64,000 nucleotides of DNA from NCBI GenBank assembly GCA_947170725.1, contig CAMVUM010000007.1:1-64000 (forward strand). The letters are read 5' to 3'. The position numbers and the translations under genes were made by a program. Positions 53,253 to 62,611 of this stretch are shown here, in pieces (the first letter of the stretch is position 1; every line of letters begins with the position of its first letter). The stretch comes from an uncultured Prevotella sp. Lineage in GTDB: Bacteria > Bacteroidota > Bacteroidia > Bacteroidales > Bacteroidaceae. A model generated the notes under the pieces. The model had not been told where the DNA came from, made no database searches, and saw only the letters and a program-made list of their open reading frames with translations.

Positions 53253-55259
53253 ATGAAACTCAATCATATTTATTCATTGGTGGCGGGTGCCGTGCTGATG
53301 CTCGGTTCCTGTACGCCGGATGACTACGATTTCGGCAGCGCACAGTATTCGAGTGAAGACCTTGTCGCCCCGAAAGCCTTCACTGTCACTATCGACGGCA
53401 ACAGGGTACATCTTGCATCTAAGATAAGCGGATGCACACCCCAGTGGATTACTCCGACCGGACGTTCGCAGGAAAGCGAACTGACACTCGAACTGCCTTT
53501 TGCCGGTGACTATGAGGTGACGTTCGGAGCAAGCACACGTGCAGGTGTCGTATATGGCGATCCGTATAAATTCACACTCGAAACGAACGATTTCGGACAG
53601 CTCAGTGACGACAAGTGGTTCTATCTGGCCGACAAGAATTTCTATACGGGCAACGAACTGCCAGACGCGGCGACGCTGGTAAAGGGCGTAAGCAAGAAGT
53701 GGTATCCCTGTGATGCCGACTATGGATTGGGATGTCTCGGTCCGGTGATGTATATGTCACCGTATGACCCTGATAACGACGGTGTGGGCTTCACGGCCGA
53801 CGACGAGGCGAACCTCGTCTACAAGGACATCACCTTCGGACGCGATAACTGGGCGCCAAACTGGGATCCCGGCTTCCAGTCATGGCTCATTCCAGAGACA
53901 GACCCCTACATGGACTCTTACATGGAGTTCTGCATGGATGCCCAGAACGGTTGCGTGGTCAAAGTGTATCGCGGAGAGAATGGAACAAAGGGAGCGAGCA
54001 CGGGAACAAACATGACCGGCAAGTTCAATCTGTCTTTGGCCGACAAGACCAAGCCCACCATCTCGTTCAGCGACAGCTACGCACTCCACAACGTCGGATT
54101 GGACGCCGCTTGTGCCAATTATACCCAGGACATACAGATAATCGAGCTTACACCGTATTATCTCAGTCTTGTGACGCGCCGCACCAACTCCGAAGGCAAC
54201 TGGTATATCGTATGGAACTTCGTTTCAGAGGAGGTTATCCAGACAGCCGGTGCCTGCATACCGAAGGAAGATGCTGGCCTGATAGACAAGGCGGATCCCG
54301 TCCTTCCGGAGTTTGCCGACCTCGCTACCGACCTGTTCACCATTGAGGCCGACGGCGTGACATACGTGGGCAGTCAGATGACATTCACAATCGACGAGGA
54401 AATGCCCTACGACTGGATGTGGTGGAACGGCGCTCCCGACGTTGCTGCATGGCAGAGCGTGACGAACGGCGACTATACCGCCAGCTGGGCACCGATGGCC
54501 GGTGACGAAATAGGCGACTTCGAGCTTGTCATCTCCAAGGCTTCCGACGGAACATACGACTATACGGCCGGAACCGTTGAGGGTAAGGTGACCATTGCCG
54601 ACAGCAAGCTCACTTTCGACCAGGATGTGACCATCCTCACCGCTGCCAACGATTTCCGTACGGTCAGCGTGACAGGCCGTGAATTCACGGTGATGGGCTG
54701 TGAGCCGGGCGAGGGTCTGACCATCGGCATACCGTCGTCGTCCGACGACAACGGCAACGCCGATTCCTATCTCGTGGCCAAACTGAAGTACAAGCAGATC
54801 AGCGGTGGCCAGACCGGTCCGACCGTTGTTCCGCTGAACACCAACTATGGCGACGAATCCATCACGTGGGTCGAGAACGGTTGCGTCCGTCTGGCGTTCC
54901 ACCACTACGGTGACGGCGGTATCGGAATCTTCAAGGATGCTGCAAGCGTGAAGTTGAAGAAGGACCAGACCATAAAGGTGACCTTCAAGCTGAAGGAAGG
55001 TGTGATAACATGGAATCAGACACCGAAGTGCGCCCTCATCGACAATAACATCAAGACGACATGGGAGCCGGGATGTTTCGACCTTGACGACGCCGTTACT
55101 GTGAATACAGCCGGTGAAACCACCGTAACGCTGAAGAACACAACCGGTGCGACTCAGAAGTTCACAGGAACCTGTCTTGACCTCTCCATCCAGTTCGACG
55201 GCTACGGTGAAGGCGACTACACCGACATGTTCGAGAGTGTATCATGCGTAATAGAATAA
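53253..55259 (+). CDS. Surface glycan-binding lipoprotein candidate
   Basis: A 668-residue lipoprotein of unrecognised family. The signal ends in LGSC (cysteine at about residue 20). The N-terminal part (about 35-105) looks like an Ig/PKD-like fold, and the rest is beta-rich with many Trp and Tyr residues, as in binding proteins. It takes the position of the second surface glycan-binding protein seen in known loci of this type. It lies 46 bases after susD and 20 bases before the next gene. No enzyme motif is seen. Its role is inferred from position and composition. Confidence 0.7.
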   Translation: MKLNHIYSLVAGAVLMLGSCTPDDYDFGSAQYSSEDLVAPKAFTVTIDGNRVHLASKISGCTPQWITPTGRSQESELTLELPFAGDYEVTFGASTRAGVVYGDPYKFTLETNDFGQLSDDKWFYLADKNFYTGNELPDAATLVKGVSKKWYPCDADYGLGCLGPVMYMSPYDPDNDGVGFTADDEANLVYKDITFGRDNWAPNWDPGFQSWLIPETDPYMDSYMEFCMDAQNGCVVKVYRGENGTKGASTGTNMTGKFNLSLADKTKPTISFSDSYALHNVGLDAACANYTQDIQIIELTPYYLSLVTRRTNSEGNWYIVWNFVSEEVIQTAGACIPKEDAGLIDKADPVLPEFADLATDLFTIEADGVTYVGSQMTFTIDEEMPYDWMWWNGAPDVAAWQSVTNGDYTASWAPMAGDEIGDFELVISKASDGTYDYTAGTVEGKVTIADSKLTFDQDVTILTAANDFRTVSVTGREFTVMGCEPGEGLTIGIPSSSDDNGNADSYLVAKLKYKQISGGQTGPTVVPLNTNYGDESITWVENGCVRLAFHHYGDGGIGIFKDAASVKLKKDQTIKVTFKLKEGVITWNQTPKCALIDNNIKTTWEPGCFDLDDAVTVNTAGETTVTLKNTTGATQKFTGTCLDLSIQFDGYGEGDYTDMFESVSCVIE

Positions 55260-55279
55260 CCATCAAAGAGAACAAAGCA

Positions 55280-57961
55280 ATGAAACATAAGATATTATTC
55301 GGAATGATAGCCCTATTCATGGGCGTGTTGTTCGCGGCGTGCAGCGACGACGAATTCAGCGTGGCTACGACACCGCTGCTCAAGGACGGTTCGGTGGTGA
55401 CTGGTTCTGCCGACGTAACGGCTACAACGGCTCTTATGCACGGAACGGTGAGCGGGCTTGACGGTCAGTCGGTCGGTGCCTATACCACTGGTTTCTACTA
55501 TGGCGAGGCCGCCGATGAGCTGACCGGACGTGTTGTGGCCAACAGTGACGGTGCTTTCAGCGCCTCCATCAGCGGCCAGCCTGGCGAGGTGTATTACTAT
55601 CAGGCTTTTGTAACTCTGCAAGGCCGTATGACATACACGGGTGAGGTGAAGAGTTTCATTCTTACCGATGCCAAGGCCGTGACAGCAGGTGTCACCGACA
55701 TCACGGCAAATACGGCGCGTCTTGCTGCCGCTCTCGACAAGTTCCCGGCAGATGCCGAAGCCGGTATCGTGGTTTCGGGTGTGGCCGGCGATGAGAACGT
55801 GCGCGCCGGAGTGAGAATAGCAGGTACTACAGCGGCCGACTACAATGTGACAGCCACCGGTATGTTGCCATCCACCACCTATTACTATGCCGCATATCTC
55901 GACCTCGGCGTGGGTGTCGTCTATGGTGAAACCCGTTCGTTCACTACGGCCTCACGTGAGTTCGACGTCAATCAGGACTTCGTTGACCTTGGTCTTTCCA
56001 CAAAGTGGGCGCGCTGCAATCTTGGCGCATCGTCAGAGACAGAGACCGGCGGTCTCTTCGGTTTCGGCGACATGACGGGCTATAACACTTCCATCGACAT
56101 TGCCAACTATGCTTCCGGCGACATCTACCGCACGGCTTCCGACGTAGCCAACCGCGTCTACGGCGGCAAGGCAACCATGCCGACAATCTCCGAGTTTGAA
56201 GAACTTTTCCGCTGCTGCCGCGTGGAGTGGGCGGAAACGGACGGCGTGGCCGGCTATCGTTTCACCGGTCCCAACGGCAATTCAATCTTTCTTCCCGCTG
56301 CCGGTTCGGGCACGAAGGGCGTGACGGCCGGTGCATCCGTCGAGGGACGCTATCTCTCCGGCTCTGCCAACGTTTCCGACCCGCAGTTTGCCATGAGCTA
56401 CCTCTTTACCAACTCCGGCCATGCCCGAACAACGACTCCTGTCTATCAAGCTCTTTCCATACGTCCCGTCTCTGTAGCCAAGAACGTGGCTCTTGACAAG
56501 TCGTTGCTATGCAAGACATGGGAGATTGACCTCACGGACAATGGCGAATACAAGGTGTTCCCCGGTCCTACATATTTTTACGGTATGGACGACTCATGGA
56601 ACACCGTGACAAACAACGAACCTGTTGTGGGTGACTCCTGGGCATGGGAGCCAGACTTCGCCGGCAATTCATGGGCTGTTGGCGGCGACGCAAAGAACTG
56701 CCGCGGTTCCATCACATTCAATGAAGATGGTACAGTAAAAGTGAAACACATCACGGCTGACGGCATAGAGACCGAGGAGAACGGAACATACACCGTTGAC
56801 GAGCAGAAGAAGACCATCACGCTGAAAGGCGCGAAACTGCTCGCTCCGGCAAACTATACGGACGACTATGTCAACAGCCTTACTGACGACATCCGCATCC
56901 TTTCGCTCACCGAGGGCACACTTCAGCTCGGCGTGATACGTACCAACGATCCGGCCCTGCTCAGTATCAACATGATTCCGCAGCAGGAGAAATACGGATA
57001 TACAGCCAAGCTCACCTGCTACGGCCAGGGACTTGCGGGCGAACCTTCTGACGCATGGGCTTCGGCCACAACGACGGTTGCCGGCGGCAAGACCGGAACT
57101 TACACGCTGACGTTCCATACCAGCGAACCGCGTGTCTACGGACAGGTCTACGTCATCGACATAGAGAATTTCGCGGCAGCCTATCCCAACGCTTTCGTCA
57201 GAGTAGAGTCCATCAAGGCTGACGGCAATGACGTCGCTTTCGACGCAAACAAGTTCTTCTACGGCAATATTGATGACGGAGGCAACTTCCGTGTGGAGAT
57301 GGCCAACATTTGGGGTTGCGGTCACAACGACAGCATGAACGGTTTGAGCGACACTCCGTTCCATCCCGGTGGCGGCGAGACAACGGCCGAGACGGCGCTC
57401 GCTTTCAATTCGACGTTTGAAGTTGTGTTCTCCGTCGTTTCACTTGATGCCGACCTCTCGTTCACCGTCAAACAGACGGCTGTGGGTCTGCTTCCCGCTT
57501 GGGCCGGCAATCCCGGAAACTGGGGCAAGGAATATCCCGGCGCTTTGAAGATTGTTCATGAAGGCTTCCGTTATAAGGTGGCCAACACCGAGGACCTCGT
57601 TATGACACTTGACGCCTCCGAGTGTGACGGCACGCCTGACGAAGGTGCGGTCAATATGGTTGACGTTGTGGGCATACGCTCGTTTTTCCCGGCCTTTACC
57701 GCCGACCTCGTTTCTGTCAACAGTGACGGCAACGACGTGCCTTTCAATGCCTCAAAGCTCATCACGGGCGACATCGAGGACAACGGCAACTTCCGCATTG
57801 AGCTTCACAACATCTGGGGCGCAGGTACGGCAGCAGATCCGGCGTTCGGCGATGTGAAAGTTGTGGAAGGCAACAACTGCGTGACCTCACTCGGATTCAA
57901 GAACAGTCTGACCTACACCATCGGACGGTTCTCCGAAAATCTCTTCGCCTCTCCGTGGTGA
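55280..57961 (+). CDS. Large multi-domain surface lipoprotein
   Basis: An 893-residue lipoprotein with signal ending FAAC (cysteine at about residue 21). Two fibronectin-like modules (about 35-135 and 140-225) are followed by a domain with FVDLGLSTKWARCNLGA (about 230-400), a type seen in many Bacteroidetes surface proteins. The C-terminal third contains two related domains, with GNFRVEMANIWG near residue 670 and GNFRIELHNIWG near 840, which look like a duplicated binding module. The ATG at 55280 gives the signal peptide; 55244 would overlap the previous gene. It may be a second glycan-binding protein; no enzyme site is visible. Confidence 0.7.
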   Translation: MKHKILFGMIALFMGVLFAACSDDEFSVATTPLLKDGSVVTGSADVTATTALMHGTVSGLDGQSVGAYTTGFYYGEAADELTGRVVANSDGAFSASISGQPGEVYYYQAFVTLQGRMTYTGEVKSFILTDAKAVTAGVTDITANTARLAAALDKFPADAEAGIVVSGVAGDENVRAGVRIAGTTAADYNVTATGMLPSTTYYYAAYLDLGVGVVYGETRSFTTASREFDVNQDFVDLGLSTKWARCNLGASSETETGGLFGFGDMTGYNTSIDIANYASGDIYRTASDVANRVYGGKATMPTISEFEELFRCCRVEWAETDGVAGYRFTGPNGNSIFLPAAGSGTKGVTAGASVEGRYLSGSANVSDPQFAMSYLFTNSGHARTTTPVYQALSIRPVSVAKNVALDKSLLCKTWEIDLTDNGEYKVFPGPTYFYGMDDSWNTVTNNEPVVGDSWAWEPDFAGNSWAVGGDAKNCRGSITFNEDGTVKVKHITADGIETEENGTYTVDEQKKTITLKGAKLLAPANYTDDYVNSLTDDIRILSLTEGTLQLGVIRTNDPALLSINMIPQQEKYGYTAKLTCYGQGLAGEPSDAWASATTTVAGGKTGTYTLTFHTSEPRVYGQVYVIDIENFAAAYPNAFVRVESIKADGNDVAFDANKFFYGNIDDGGNFRVEMANIWGCGHNDSMNGLSDTPFHPGGGETTAETALAFNSTFEVVFSVVSLDADLSFTVKQTAVGLLPAWAGNPGNWGKEYPGALKIVHEGFRYKVANTEDLVMTLDASECDGTPDEGAVNMVDVVGIRSFFPAFTADLVSVNSDGNDVPFNASKLITGDIEDNGNFRIELHNIWGAGTAADPAFGDVKVVEGNNCVTSLGFKNSLTYTIGRFSENLFASPW

Positions 57962-57971
57962 CGCATAGACG

Positions 57972-58060
57972 TTGTTACGAGGCTTGTGTAACAGTGTTAC
58001 ACGGGCCTTGTAACAACGTTACACGGCTCTTGTAACACTGTTACGCGAGTCACGTAACGC
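57972..58060. repeat. 22-bp phased array of GTAAC/GTTAC dyads
   Basis: Three full dyads have centres at 57994, 58016 and 58038, and half-sites are in phase at 57972 and 58060, so the spacing is exactly 22 bases. The first reads gtgtaacagtgttacac; the others have three-base centres. Two helical turns apart, they present on one face of the DNA. The array lies in the 158-base gap between the lipoprotein gene and GH5. It could be a regulator-binding array or an RNA structure; no T run follows, so it is not a usual terminator. Confidence 0.8.
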
Positions 58061-58119
58061 CATGGATAAAGAAAGGACATCACTAAAAAGCATCTATTCA
58101 AACATAATAAATCAGACAG

Positions 58120-59646
58120 ATGAAAAGACTATCTATATTCTTCACAGCGGCATTAGCGCTGTTCTCACTCGTCCTGTCATCATGTGATGACGACGATTGC
58201 CCCAATCCGTTGGCTGACAGCAACGGAACACTGAACATCTCGACAACGGAACTGACGTTCGCCGTCGATGGCGGCACGGCGTCGTTCACCGTCAACGGCG
58301 GTACGGCCTTTGTACGCAGCGAGGCCGAGTGGCTCATTGTTGAGCGTGTTTCCGGTGACAACCGTGTATCGACATTCGCTGTAACGTGCGAGAAGAACGA
58401 CGGCGCTGACCGCACGGGAACCATTCTCGCCAACCTCGACGGCGCGTTCTCACGCATCACCGTCACACAGGCAGGCAAAATCGTCCGCCCCGATGTGGAG
58501 TACTCTTTCCGCACAGCCAAGGAACTGGCTCGCGACATGTATCCCGGATGGAACCTCGGCAACACGCTTGAAGCCTCTGGCAGCGGACTCGGTGCCGAGA
58601 CCGCTTGGCAGGGAACTATGACAACGCAGGCCATCATCGACTATGTCAAGTCACAGGGTTTCCGCTCCGTGCGCATTCCCTGCTCATGGGATATCCATGC
58701 CACTGACGGACGCATTGATGCCGAATGGATGGGGCGTGTAAAGGAGGTTGTGGACTATTGCATCAACGCCGGTCTCTATGTCGTTCTTAACGACCATTGG
58801 GACGGCGGATGGATTGAAGTGGAGGGTTTCAGCATGAGCAGCGACAAGTATGTGGCTGTTGACGAAGAGACCATCACGACAAAGGCCACACTGCTGAAGA
58901 ACTATTGGACGCAGATTGCCACGGCGTTCAGGAACTATGACGAGCATCTGCTCTTCGCCGGAATGAACGAACCGTTCCAAAGCTACACGCTGTTCAACAG
59001 CCGTCATAAGGAACTGACTCCGATTCTCAACCGCTACAATCAGGCTTTCGTTGACGCCGTACGTGCCACCGGAGGCAACCATGCCCGCCGCACACTCGTT
59101 GTTCAAGGCCCTGCCACAAACACATCGTCGGCCGTCGATCCCGCCATTGGATTCGTCATGCCCGAGGATGCGGAAGATGGCTATATGATGGCCGAGGTTC
59201 ACTATTATGAACCGTGGAACTTCTGCGGTCAGGAGGACGGCAGTGTTGCCACATGGTTCTGGGGCAGCGGCAACCATGTCAGCGGTAGCAGCCACAACGC
59301 CACGGAGGGTGAGGAACAGTGGATGAAGACACAGATGGAAAGCCTGAAATCGGCGTTCGTCGACCGCGGCTATCCTGTCATCATAGGTGAGTATGGCGCA
59401 CAATGGCGTTCGCTCACTGCCAACCAGAGCGAGCACGACGCCTCTATCAAGGCTTTCTTCCGCGAGGTGAACCGTCTGGCCGTCGACAATGGCATCGTCA
59501 CATTTGCATGGGACATCAACTCGCTCAATCAGGGTGGTGAGACAGGTGTGATGACCATTCTCAACCGCTCGTCGCTCAGCGTGTTCTGCGCTCCGGCGAT
59601 GGAAGGTATCACTGAGGGCGCAAAAGCCGGTTCGTGGCCACAATAA
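58120..59646 (+). CDS. GH5 endo-glucanase with BACON domain (predicted xyloglucanase)
   Basis: A 508-residue secreted glycoside hydrolase. Signal (about 1-20, with LSSC at its end, so likely a lipoprotein), then a BACON domain (about 32-125), then the GH5 barrel from about residue 130. Acid/base E284 is in GMNEPF, and the nucleophile E424 is in GEYGAQW. MYPGWNLGNTLEA and VVLNDHWDGGW fit subfamily 4, which includes the xyloglucanase of the Bacteroides ovatus locus. It would cut the backbone on the cell surface. It lies 158 bases after the lipoprotein gene, a gap filled by the dyad array, and 28 bases before GH31. Confidence 0.9.
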   Translation: MKRLSIFFTAALALFSLVLSSCDDDDCPNPLADSNGTLNISTTELTFAVDGGTASFTVNGGTAFVRSEAEWLIVERVSGDNRVSTFAVTCEKNDGADRTGTILANLDGAFSRITVTQAGKIVRPDVEYSFRTAKELARDMYPGWNLGNTLEASGSGLGAETAWQGTMTTQAIIDYVKSQGFRSVRIPCSWDIHATDGRIDAEWMGRVKEVVDYCINAGLYVVLNDHWDGGWIEVEGFSMSSDKYVAVDEETITTKATLLKNYWTQIATAFRNYDEHLLFAGMNEPFQSYTLFNSRHKELTPILNRYNQAFVDAVRATGGNHARRTLVVQGPATNTSSAVDPAIGFVMPEDAEDGYMMAEVHYYEPWNFCGQEDGSVATWFWGSGNHVSGSSHNATEGEEQWMKTQMESLKSAFVDRGYPVIIGEYGAQWRSLTANQSEHDASIKAFFREVNRLAVDNGIVTFAWDINSLNQGGETGVMTILNRSSLSVFCAPAMEGITEGAKAGSWPQ

Positions 59647-59674
59647 ACAAGCTGTTTTTACGATAATATTATAT

Positions 59675-62611
59675 ATGGAATATAGGTATTTATTACTCTC
59701 AGCCGGCCTGTGTCTCTGCACTCATACCGACATCAGCGCTGCCGGCTACGTGAAGAAAGGCAACGCTGTGACCATCAACGTCAGCTCTCCCGGTGAGGGT
59801 GGCGCGCGGGTGGTGAGGCTGCAAGTGATGGGCGACAGGATAATCCGCGTTGAGGCCACACCCGAGGAGGCTTTTGCCGAGAAGCAGAGCCTGATAGTCG
59901 TGCCGCAGAAAACGAAAGCCCGCTTCTCCGTCAGCGAGGACGAAGGTTTCGTCACCGTGAGCGCGGCCGGCGTGAGCGCCAGAGTCAGCACCGTGACGGG
60001 ACGCATAGAGTTCCGTGACGCTGAGGGACGGCTTTTGCTCGGCGAGACAGAGAAGGACGGAAAGACATTCCGGCGGTTCAGCGTTCCGGAGCGCGAGATC
60101 GGTCCCGGAACGCTTACGGACGACGCCCGCAACGGCTGGACGTGGCACATGCAGTTTGATTCGCCCGATGATGAGGCTTTCTACGGACTCGGACAGCATC
60201 AGGCCGAAGAGCTGAACATGAAAGGCAGGAACGAAGAATTGTTTCAGTATAACACGAAGGTTAGCGTGCCGATGGTGCTCAGCAACCGCGGCTATGGTCT
60301 GCTGTGGGACTCCTACAGCTATTGCCGCTTCGGCAATCCCGACGAATACCGTCAGTTGCAGCGCATTTTCCGGCTCTACGACCGCGACGGGCGCCCCGGC
60401 TCGCTGACCGGAACCTATACCGATAAGAACGGAAAGATTCTTGTGCGTCAGGAGGATTCCATCTACTTTGAGCACGCCGTGCCTGAGGTCAATCCGCTCC
60501 ACCGGCAGGACCTCGGCATCTACGCCCTGCCAAAGGGCTTCAATCTCGACGGAGCCCACGTAACATACGAGGGTTACATCGAGGCGCCTGAGGACTGCGA
60601 CTATCACTTCCTGCTTTACTACGCCGGCTACATGACCGTCTATGTGGACAACCATGAGGTAGTGCCCGAACGCTGGCGTACGGCTTGGAACCCCAATGCC
60701 TGGAAATTCATGTGTCCGCTGAAGGCCGGACGCCGAGTGCCCATCCGTATAGAATGGCGTCCGGACGGCGGTGTTAGCTACTGCGGACTGCGCGTGGCCA
60801 CGCCACGTACGGCCGAGGAACAGGGCCGCCTGAGCATCTGGAGCGAGATGAGCCGTTATATGGACTACTATTTCATAGCCGGCGAGCGCATGGACGACAT
60901 CGTTTCGGGCTACCGCACGCTGACCGGAAAGGCTCCCGTCTATCCAAAGTGGACGCTGGGCTACTGGCAGAGTCGCGAGCGCTATACGTCGTCGGCTGAC
61001 ATCGAGAAGACGATGGAGGAGTTCCGCCGCCGCCACATCCCCGTTGACAACATCGTTCAGGACTGGAACTACTGGAAACTCGACTCATGGGGCGACCATA
61101 CGTTTGAGGCAGCTCGCTTCCCCAATCCGCAGGCTATGCTCGACAGTGTCCACGCCATGAACGGACGGTTCATGATCAGCGTGTGGCCGAAGTTCTACGA
61201 TACCGTTGACAACTACAAGGAGATTGACGCCAAGGGCTGGATGTACCATCAGGCCATCAAGGACGACATCCATGACTGGCTCGGCTTCCGCGGTTCGTTC
61301 TACGATGCCTACGACGCCGGCGCCCGTAAGATGTTCTGGCGTCAGATGGACGAGAATCTGTATTCAAAGTATAAGTATGGCATTGACGCCTGGTGGATGG
61401 ACGCGTCCGAACCCAACGTGCGCGACTGTACGCCGATGTGGTATCGCAAGGCGCTCTGCGGCCCGACGGCCCTCGGCTCGTCCACGGAATACTTCAATGC
61501 CTACAGTATCGTCAACGCCGACGCCATTTACAACGGCCAGCGTTCCGTCCAGCCCAATCGTCGTGTCTTCCTGCTGACCCGCAGCGGATTTGCCGGTGAG
61601 CAGCGTTACAGCACGGCGACATGGAGCGGCGATATCGGTACGCGGTGGGAGGACATGCGTTCGCAGATGACTGCCGGACTCAACTACTCAATCTCCGGAT
61701 TGCCTTTCTGGGGCATGGACCAGGGCGGTTTCTCGGTTGAGAACCGTTATGTGGCCGCTCAGAAGATTTTCGACAAGAGCGGACTGGAGAGTGAGGACCT
61801 CAAGGAATGGCGCGAGTTGCAGACGCGATGGAACCAGTTCGGATGTTTCATCCCGCTCTACCGTGCCCACGGCCAGTGGCCTCTGCGCGAGCCTTGGAAC
61901 ATTGCTCCCGATGACCATCCTGCCTATAAGACCATCGTATGGTACGACCAGTTGCGCTACCGCATGATGCCTTACCTGTATTCCATGGCCGGATGGGTTC
62001 ATCTCAGCGACTACACGATGATGCGTCCGCTTGTGATGGACTTCAACGGCGACGCCCGCGTGCTTGACATCAAGGATCAGTGGATGTTCGGACCGTCGCT
62101 CATGGCCTGTCCCGTAGGACGCTACAAGATGCGTTCGCGTGAGGTCTATCTGCCGCAGCAGTGCGGATGGTACGACCTTTACACGGGTGAGCGTCACGAC
62201 GGCGGCCGCACGATAACGGCTCCGGCGCCCTACGAGCGCATTCCCGTCTTCGTTCCCGAGGGAGCCATTCTGCCCCTTGGTCCGGCGATGGAGTGGAGCG
62301 ACGAGAAGCCGGCCGAGCTTATCAATCTCTATGTCTACGCCGGCCGCGACGGAAGTTTCCGGCTCTATGAGGACGAGGGAACGAACTATAACTACGAGAA
62401 GGGAAAGTTCGCCACAATCGACATTTCCTACGACGACACCTCGCGCACCGTTACAATCGGCCGCCGCCGCGGTTCATTCGACGGTATGCTGAAGACGCGC
62501 CGCTTCAATGTGGTGCTCGTGTCGGGCGACGCTCCGCGGAAACTCGACCTCGAAAATCCGCAGGGAAAGATGGTAGACTATGACGGCCGTACTATAACTG
62601 TGAACTTATGA
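59675..62611 (+). CDS. GH31 alpha-xylosidase with PA14 insert
   Basis: A 978-residue exported enzyme. A signal peptide (about 1-20) is followed by the N-terminal beta-sandwich, and a PA14-like insert lies at about residues 275-375 (YEGYIEAPEDCDYHF, YYAGYMTVYVDNHEV). The GH31 barrel has nucleophile D576 in WWMDASEPN and acid/base D653 in WSGDIGTRW. PA14 inserts are known in GH31 alpha-xylosidases that act on xyloglucan oligosaccharides, so removal of xylose is likely. The gene overlaps the GH2 start by 4 bases. It probably works in the periplasm after import. Confidence 0.9.
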   Translation: MEYRYLLLSAGLCLCTHTDISAAGYVKKGNAVTINVSSPGEGGARVVRLQVMGDRIIRVEATPEEAFAEKQSLIVVPQKTKARFSVSEDEGFVTVSAAGVSARVSTVTGRIEFRDAEGRLLLGETEKDGKTFRRFSVPEREIGPGTLTDDARNGWTWHMQFDSPDDEAFYGLGQHQAEELNMKGRNEELFQYNTKVSVPMVLSNRGYGLLWDSYSYCRFGNPDEYRQLQRIFRLYDRDGRPGSLTGTYTDKNGKILVRQEDSIYFEHAVPEVNPLHRQDLGIYALPKGFNLDGAHVTYEGYIEAPEDCDYHFLLYYAGYMTVYVDNHEVVPERWRTAWNPNAWKFMCPLKAGRRVPIRIEWRPDGGVSYCGLRVATPRTAEEQGRLSIWSEMSRYMDYYFIAGERMDDIVSGYRTLTGKAPVYPKWTLGYWQSRERYTSSADIEKTMEEFRRRHIPVDNIVQDWNYWKLDSWGDHTFEAARFPNPQAMLDSVHAMNGRFMISVWPKFYDTVDNYKEIDAKGWMYHQAIKDDIHDWLGFRGSFYDAYDAGARKMFWRQMDENLYSKYKYGIDAWWMDASEPNVRDCTPMWYRKALCGPTALGSSTEYFNAYSIVNADAIYNGQRSVQPNRRVFLLTRSGFAGEQRYSTATWSGDIGTRWEDMRSQMTAGLNYSISGLPFWGMDQGGFSVENRYVAAQKIFDKSGLESEDLKEWRELQTRWNQFGCFIPLYRAHGQWPLREPWNIAPDDHPAYKTIVWYDQLRYRMMPYLYSMAGWVHLSDYTMMRPLVMDFNGDARVLDIKDQWMFGPSLMACPVGRYKMRSREVYLPQQCGWYDLYTGERHDGGRTITAPAPYERIPVFVPEGAILPLGPAMEWSDEKPAELINLYVYAGRDGSFRLYEDEGTNYNYEKGKFATIDISYDDTSRTVTIGRRRGSFDGMLKTRRFNVVLVSGDAPRKLDLENPQGKMVDYDGRTITVNL

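Noticed and set aside
57972..58060. CRISPR-like array
   Set aside because: Units are dyads with a 22-base period and no unique spacers; no cas genes nearby.
59699..61036. 445-residue minus-strand frame
   Set aside because: It is antisense to the GH31 gene, which has all catalytic motifs.
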